From Nemertoderma westbladi (Eukaryota; Xenacoelomorpha; Nemertodermatida; Nemertodermatidae), in NCBI GenBank assembly GCA_032718475.1, contig JAUCBJ010001180.1, forward strand, positions 62,001-126,000: 64,000 nucleotides of DNA, given 5' to 3'. Made by a program: the position numbers and the translations under genes. The number at the start of each line of letters is the position of its first letter. The stretch's first letter is position 1. Under the pieces are notes generated by a model. That model ran no database searches, was not told the DNA's origin, and saw only the letters and a program-made list of their open reading frames with translations. Positions 57,257-64,000 of the stretch are shown piece by piece.

Positions 57257-58938
57257 TAACAATCAGCTATTTTGTGCAACACCAGCCATATGTTCTGTAT
57301 TGCCTATGTCTGTATTTAATGCTAATGTAGCATTATTTAATCTGAATAGTTCGTTACCTCACCTCACTACCTGCTGGTCAGCCTGTCTGTTCAGTTAATG
57401 GTTAGTTATGCAATAACTATTAACACATGAGCAGTCAATGCCACAATTAGTGAGTACCAGCTGACCAATATGCAATACATGGTTACCGGTAGCAGTTCCT
57501 GTTATCTATTACCATTACTCTGTTACTTATCCAATGACGTCATTGAATCCATCTCTGAATCAGTAATTATTCGTAATTCAGTAATTCATTACGGTACCTT
57601 TGGCAAGCCAACCTCTTTCAGTCTTTACCTCTGTCAGTCTGTACAGCTGTACCTGTCTGTCAGCCTGTCCTGTCTGCTTCCTGCTTGTCAGCCTGTCTCA
57701 GTGCAGCAGTGTCTACCGCAGGGGTCAACCGGTGCCTACACCCCCCTACCTGCCTACTGACTGACTGACAGAATGACCTACAGCAGTACAGGCTGACAGG
57801 CTACGCTACAGACAGCAATTACTGACTTATGAGCTTACAGCTCAGCTCACCAGCTACAGCTGCTGAGCTGACAGCTGTACAGACAGACAGACATCAGTCC
57901 TGCCTGATCCTGAACAGCTGAACGGATAGACTGGGGAATTACTGAATGTGTAGGGCAGTAGCTAGGGGGCCTAGCCTACCGGTAGGCAAAGGCAGGCAGG
58001 CAGTACCGGTAGGCTATCCGACCTGACCTGACTGACTGATAGTTGGAACTGCTCTGCTGCTGTCTGGCTGTAGCCTGTCAGCCTGTATGCCGTAGCCTGT
58101 CTGGCTGTAGCCTTTCAGCCTTTAGGCCGTAGGCCAGTAGGCGTAGGCTGTTGCGTTTGGCGTTAGCCCGTTAGGCAGTTAGGAGTTAGGTAGGACTAGG
58201 ACTATGGCTGTCTGGCATCTGGCTGTAATGACTTGGCTGTTACGGACAGACCACAGACGGGACCGGTAACGCCAGATGCCAGACTGTCAGAACAGCAGAA
58301 CGCACGCACGGTACAGTCTGACAGTACCTACTGCAGTACCGGTACTGCTGTCCAGCAGTCAGTCAGTTAGAGAGTTGTCACTTCCAACTTCTGCCATCTG
58401 CACTTGTTAGAACTGTAGAAGGCAGAAGGCTTGACGTGCCGGTAACAGGAACAACAGAACAAGGTCAGCCGGTAGCCAGTAGCCCGTAGCCCTGCCCTAC
58501 GCCGTAGGCTAGGCCCTACTGCATGCCCTAGGGATAGGCCTATTAATAATTTTTATTTTCTGCGCCGAACACGGCAGCACAGCACACGGCGATGGCGCCA
58601 AGTGCAACAAAATCATGCCCCAGCTTGGTGCAAACGCAAAGCTGCGCCAGCAATTCAAAAACAAAAAATCACGCCCAGCGCAGCATCTCTATCTGCTGAG
58701 TGCTGATCTGTCTATCCACAATCCACTATCATTCCTGCATTCAGTTAGTACAGTAGGCTGGTAGGACAGTCAGACAGTAGGATCACTGGTCACTTTCGAC
58801 TTTCTGACTGGAGCTCAGCCAAAAATTGTCCACATATTTACAGACAGAAAGTGTCCGTGCAGCCACTATTTCTGTATTTGTATTTGTCCTTCACAGGCTG
58901 CTGATAGGGCAGCAGGGTGCGATTACAGGATTATCTTT
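57257..58938. other. Low-complexity DNA rich in CAGCCTGTC and GTAGGC motifs
   Basis: From 57600 to 58550 the sequence is a scrambled mixture of CAGTCTGTC, CAGCCTGTC, CCGGTA and GTAGGCC. No ORF, promoter element or RNA gene could be supported. Confidence 0.4.
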
Positions 58939-59995
58939 CCGGACATATTTTGGCTATAACTCCATGGTCCGACGAATCTGTACAAAAAAATACAAAATAG
59001 TACAATATAGTACAAAAGAGTATACAGTATAGGCCTAATAAAGTGCAAAAATAGTACAAAAGAGTGTAAAAATAGTACCCGTACAAAAGAGTGCAAAAAT
59101 AGTACAAAAGAGTACAAACGAGTTAGAAACGCATACAAAACGTGTATACCAGCCACCAGCCACCAGTGTAGTATACACTACACTACGCTTGTATTCAGAA
59201 ATATAATTAATTGCAAGCAAATGCAACGGCACCGAAATATGCGCCGCTCCAGTCTGACAGTGTCAATGTTTAGGGTCAAGTATGAAATGATTGACAGACA
59301 GACAGAATTTTGATTCATGTAGATTTTGTCTGGCATACAACAGTACAAGTAGAAATAAGGCTACAATTCGTATAATACAATATAATGCAATACATACATG
59401 CAGTGGCAGAGTGGGTAGATATAAACTCCTATACCTGAGACTCAAAATTTAGGTTATATGCCTAGTCTTAAAGTTGCCCATATACTGAAGGATAGACTAT
59501 ATGCTACGTTATATGTAAGTAAGTATGTCTTTATCTGTCTATCTGCACTGCAACTTTATTGAGATCTCCCTCGCAATTTTTCGAGCTTGGAACCGTTTTT
59601 TGTGTTTTTCGAACACAAAAAGTTAAAACTCAAGTTAAAACTCAATTAAAACAAAAAAATTAAACTCAGGCCTAAGATTGTATTGTCATACTCTCTGACT
59701 GCTAGACAGCTAGATCAACCCATCTCTCAATGCGTGCCTCGCCCCACAATCAGACAATGCATTGTTTTATTTTGCACATATGTGCGCCCCTCAACACGAT
59801 TTGAACTACATTTAGGCCTATATTATAGGCCTATACATGTTCTGCAAGCGTTTCTCACTCGTTTGTACTATTTTTGCACTCTTTTGTACTATTTTTGCAC
59901 TTTATTTGTCCTCTTTTGTATTCTTTTGTACTATATTGCAGTCAGGCAGTCAGGAACACTGGTCAAAATTTGTCCAAATTACAGCCAGAATGTGT
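58939..59995. mobile_element. Fold-back element with AGTACAAAA-repeat arms
   Basis: The outer ends GGACATATTTTGGCTATAAC (58942) and, on the other strand, GGACACATTCTGGCTGTAAT (reading down from 59993) match as inverted repeats. Inside them, the left arm (58978-59136) has about ten AGTACAAAAGAGT-like units, and the right arm (59840-59940) has their complement. The 700-bp loop has no ORF. Arms are imperfect, so it is older than the one at 25614. Confidence 0.7.
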
Positions 59996-62796
<2,801 letters not shown>

Positions 62797-63365
62797 TTTA
62801 CACGGTTGGTACATTTATAGAGCTCATTACTATTTAACTGCACCTTGTGATAAAAATTCACATTTATAGCATGTTCTCTAGGTATTAATCCTCAGTTGAT
62901 AATGGAAAGCCTCATAAATTCAAAGTTGCTTCCACAGCTGATGAGTTGTGTTGTCGGGAAAATTCAACTTGGTCTGATAACCTCGGTTCCGGCCGAGCTA
63001 TAAATGTTCAGTCTTGGCTACAACAAGAATTTTATGGCAAGAATACCTGACGAAAGTTGTATAGGCAACTATACACTTAGGGTCGTTTATTCCCATTCTA
63101 TTGGAGGAATTAGCCGAGTTAAAGGATCATATCGTACGTGTAATCTGCCAATTTTAAGCTAAGAAGAGGCGGGCTGTGGACAGTGTGATACTACAAATAG
63201 ATTGGAGAACTATAAGGTCCCCCACCCTGCAGAAATTCGTAGTGCCTATTATTCTAATTTAATTTAATTTAATAAAGATAATCCTAAGGTTAAATACACA
63301 AATACACAATACAGTGAAAAACATTGAATAATAATATGCACATACATTAATACCGGTCTAAAAGT
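62797..63365. other. Non-coding stretch after the repeat; no gene seen
   Basis: No EF2 exon, ORF or RNA gene was found. Probably intron if the EF2 gene continues to the right. Confidence 0.35.
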
Positions 63366-63572
63366 TTATGTGTTGGACATGTGCTGGTCATATAGAGACT
63401 TGAAGCTGTCGACGGTCGTAGCACTCTTAATCTTGTCAGGTAATGAGTTCCAGTTACTGACACATCTGATACTATAAAACTTGTCGTGAATGTCTAGATG
63501 AGCAGGAGGTTTAATGAAATTTAGATCGTGAGAGGCAAGTCGTGTGATACGCTGGCTGATATCCTGCATCAA
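63366..63572 (-). pseudogene. LINE reverse transcriptase C-terminal relic
   Basis: The minus strand reads KFYSIRCVSNWNSLPDKIKS, then TTVDSFKSLYDQHM. The pattern of a variable FFS or FYS, then WNSLP and a phenylalanine-lysine helix, is the usual end of CR1/Jockey-like RT ORFs. Only this tail is preserved. Confidence 0.7.
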
Positions 63573-64000
63573 ATTTAACCAATCTCAAGAGAGTATTTCC
63601 TTACATCCGAACATGTCCTGGAAAGGTGAGACCGAATCTCCTGGGAAATCCTTTGCTGTCTCAGTCGACACAAACTACCGAGCCCCAGCTGTGTTTGAGA
63701 GCCTGATCGGATTTCATAAACAAGAGCTGAAAAACGAAAAGTTAAATGCGATTATAGTGTATAATTACTGATTCGCCTGATTCTGATTCCCCATGGTAAC
63801 TAAGGGGCCTTCAGGCGGGGTTGGTGGATCATTGAAAGGTACACTGGATGATATTTATTAGAATGAATGTTTCAAGCCCGACACCGACTTTGATACTCTA
63901 GTTAATATTTTAAAAACTCGGGATAGGACAAATCAACGGGCACAACTTCTGACATTGAAGGCAGAGGAAAGGTTGATTCCACCTCCAGCTGCTATTATAG
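63573..64000. other. Right edge of the window; no gene seen
   Basis: A short open frame at 63610-63771 (starting MSWKGETESPGKSF) has no recognised homology. AEERLIPPPAAI-like sequence at the very end may belong to another element that continues outside. Confidence 0.3.

Noticed and set aside
63610-63771. Short ORF MSWKGETESPGKSF as a gene or later EEF2 exon
   Set aside because: It does not resemble EF2 domains II-V and lacks convincing splice sites. Left unannotated.

Overview
This is animal nuclear DNA. It holds two split cellular genes with GT-AG introns: a Rab20/24-like small GTPase (three exons, 17652-22815) and the 5' half of an elongation factor 2 gene (three exons from 60672, continuing off the right edge). 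Everything else is transposable elements, their relics and simple repeats. BEL/Pao and Ty3 elements, an RTE-like LINE, a CR1/L2-like LINE with a PHD finger, tRNA SINEs with a cephalopod-type central domain, and a high density of the palindrome TAGGCCTA fit a marine invertebrate. I cannot name the phylum. ORFs lacking introns and lying inside elements belong to those elements.

Layout. 1-1786: decayed BEL/Pao pol. 3421-8202: an unrecognised decayed ORF split by a young LINE (4920-7028) that carries an identical 300-bp target duplication. 8293-8983: small element with 42-bp perfect inverted ends. 9400-12694: dead Ty3 element on the minus strand. 13033-13598: LINE fragment. 13783-14525 and 16594-17338: fold-back elements. 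17652-22815: the GTPase gene, with a fold-back element in intron 1, and a SINE and a DR1-like minisatellite in intron 2. 24752-33943: a nest in which a TA-flanked DNA element contains a LINE fragment and a fold-back element, and the fold-back contains a Ty3 element (26222-32572) with identical LTRs. 33996-46012: a 12-kb LTR element on the minus strand. 46132-49183: repeats and another LINE copy. 49738-54677: CR1/L2-like LINE with two ORFs. 56194-57248: element with an 8-bp target duplication. 58939-59995: another fold-back. 60672-62796: EF2 exons 1-3. 63366-63572: LINE relic.

Two things stand out. First, the 12-kb LTR element has 538-bp LTRs, a 5-bp target duplication (ATTAT), a polypurine tract and a BEL/Pao-type Gag and protease, but no reverse transcriptase, RNase H or integrase. 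In their place it has a palindromic minisatellite and a second reading frame with a possible 3'-5' exonuclease domain and three CCHC zinc knuckles. Second, the end of EF2 exon 3, together with its presumed splice donor, is repeated about 25 times in a 33-bp (11-codon) unit that keeps the frame open. Other notable points are several fold-back elements with arms of short direct repeats, a PHD finger at the end of a Ty3 integrase, and a tandem array of nuclear-receptor DR1-like sites in the GTPase intron.

All of this was read by eye. Family assignments rest on recognised motifs, not on database searches.
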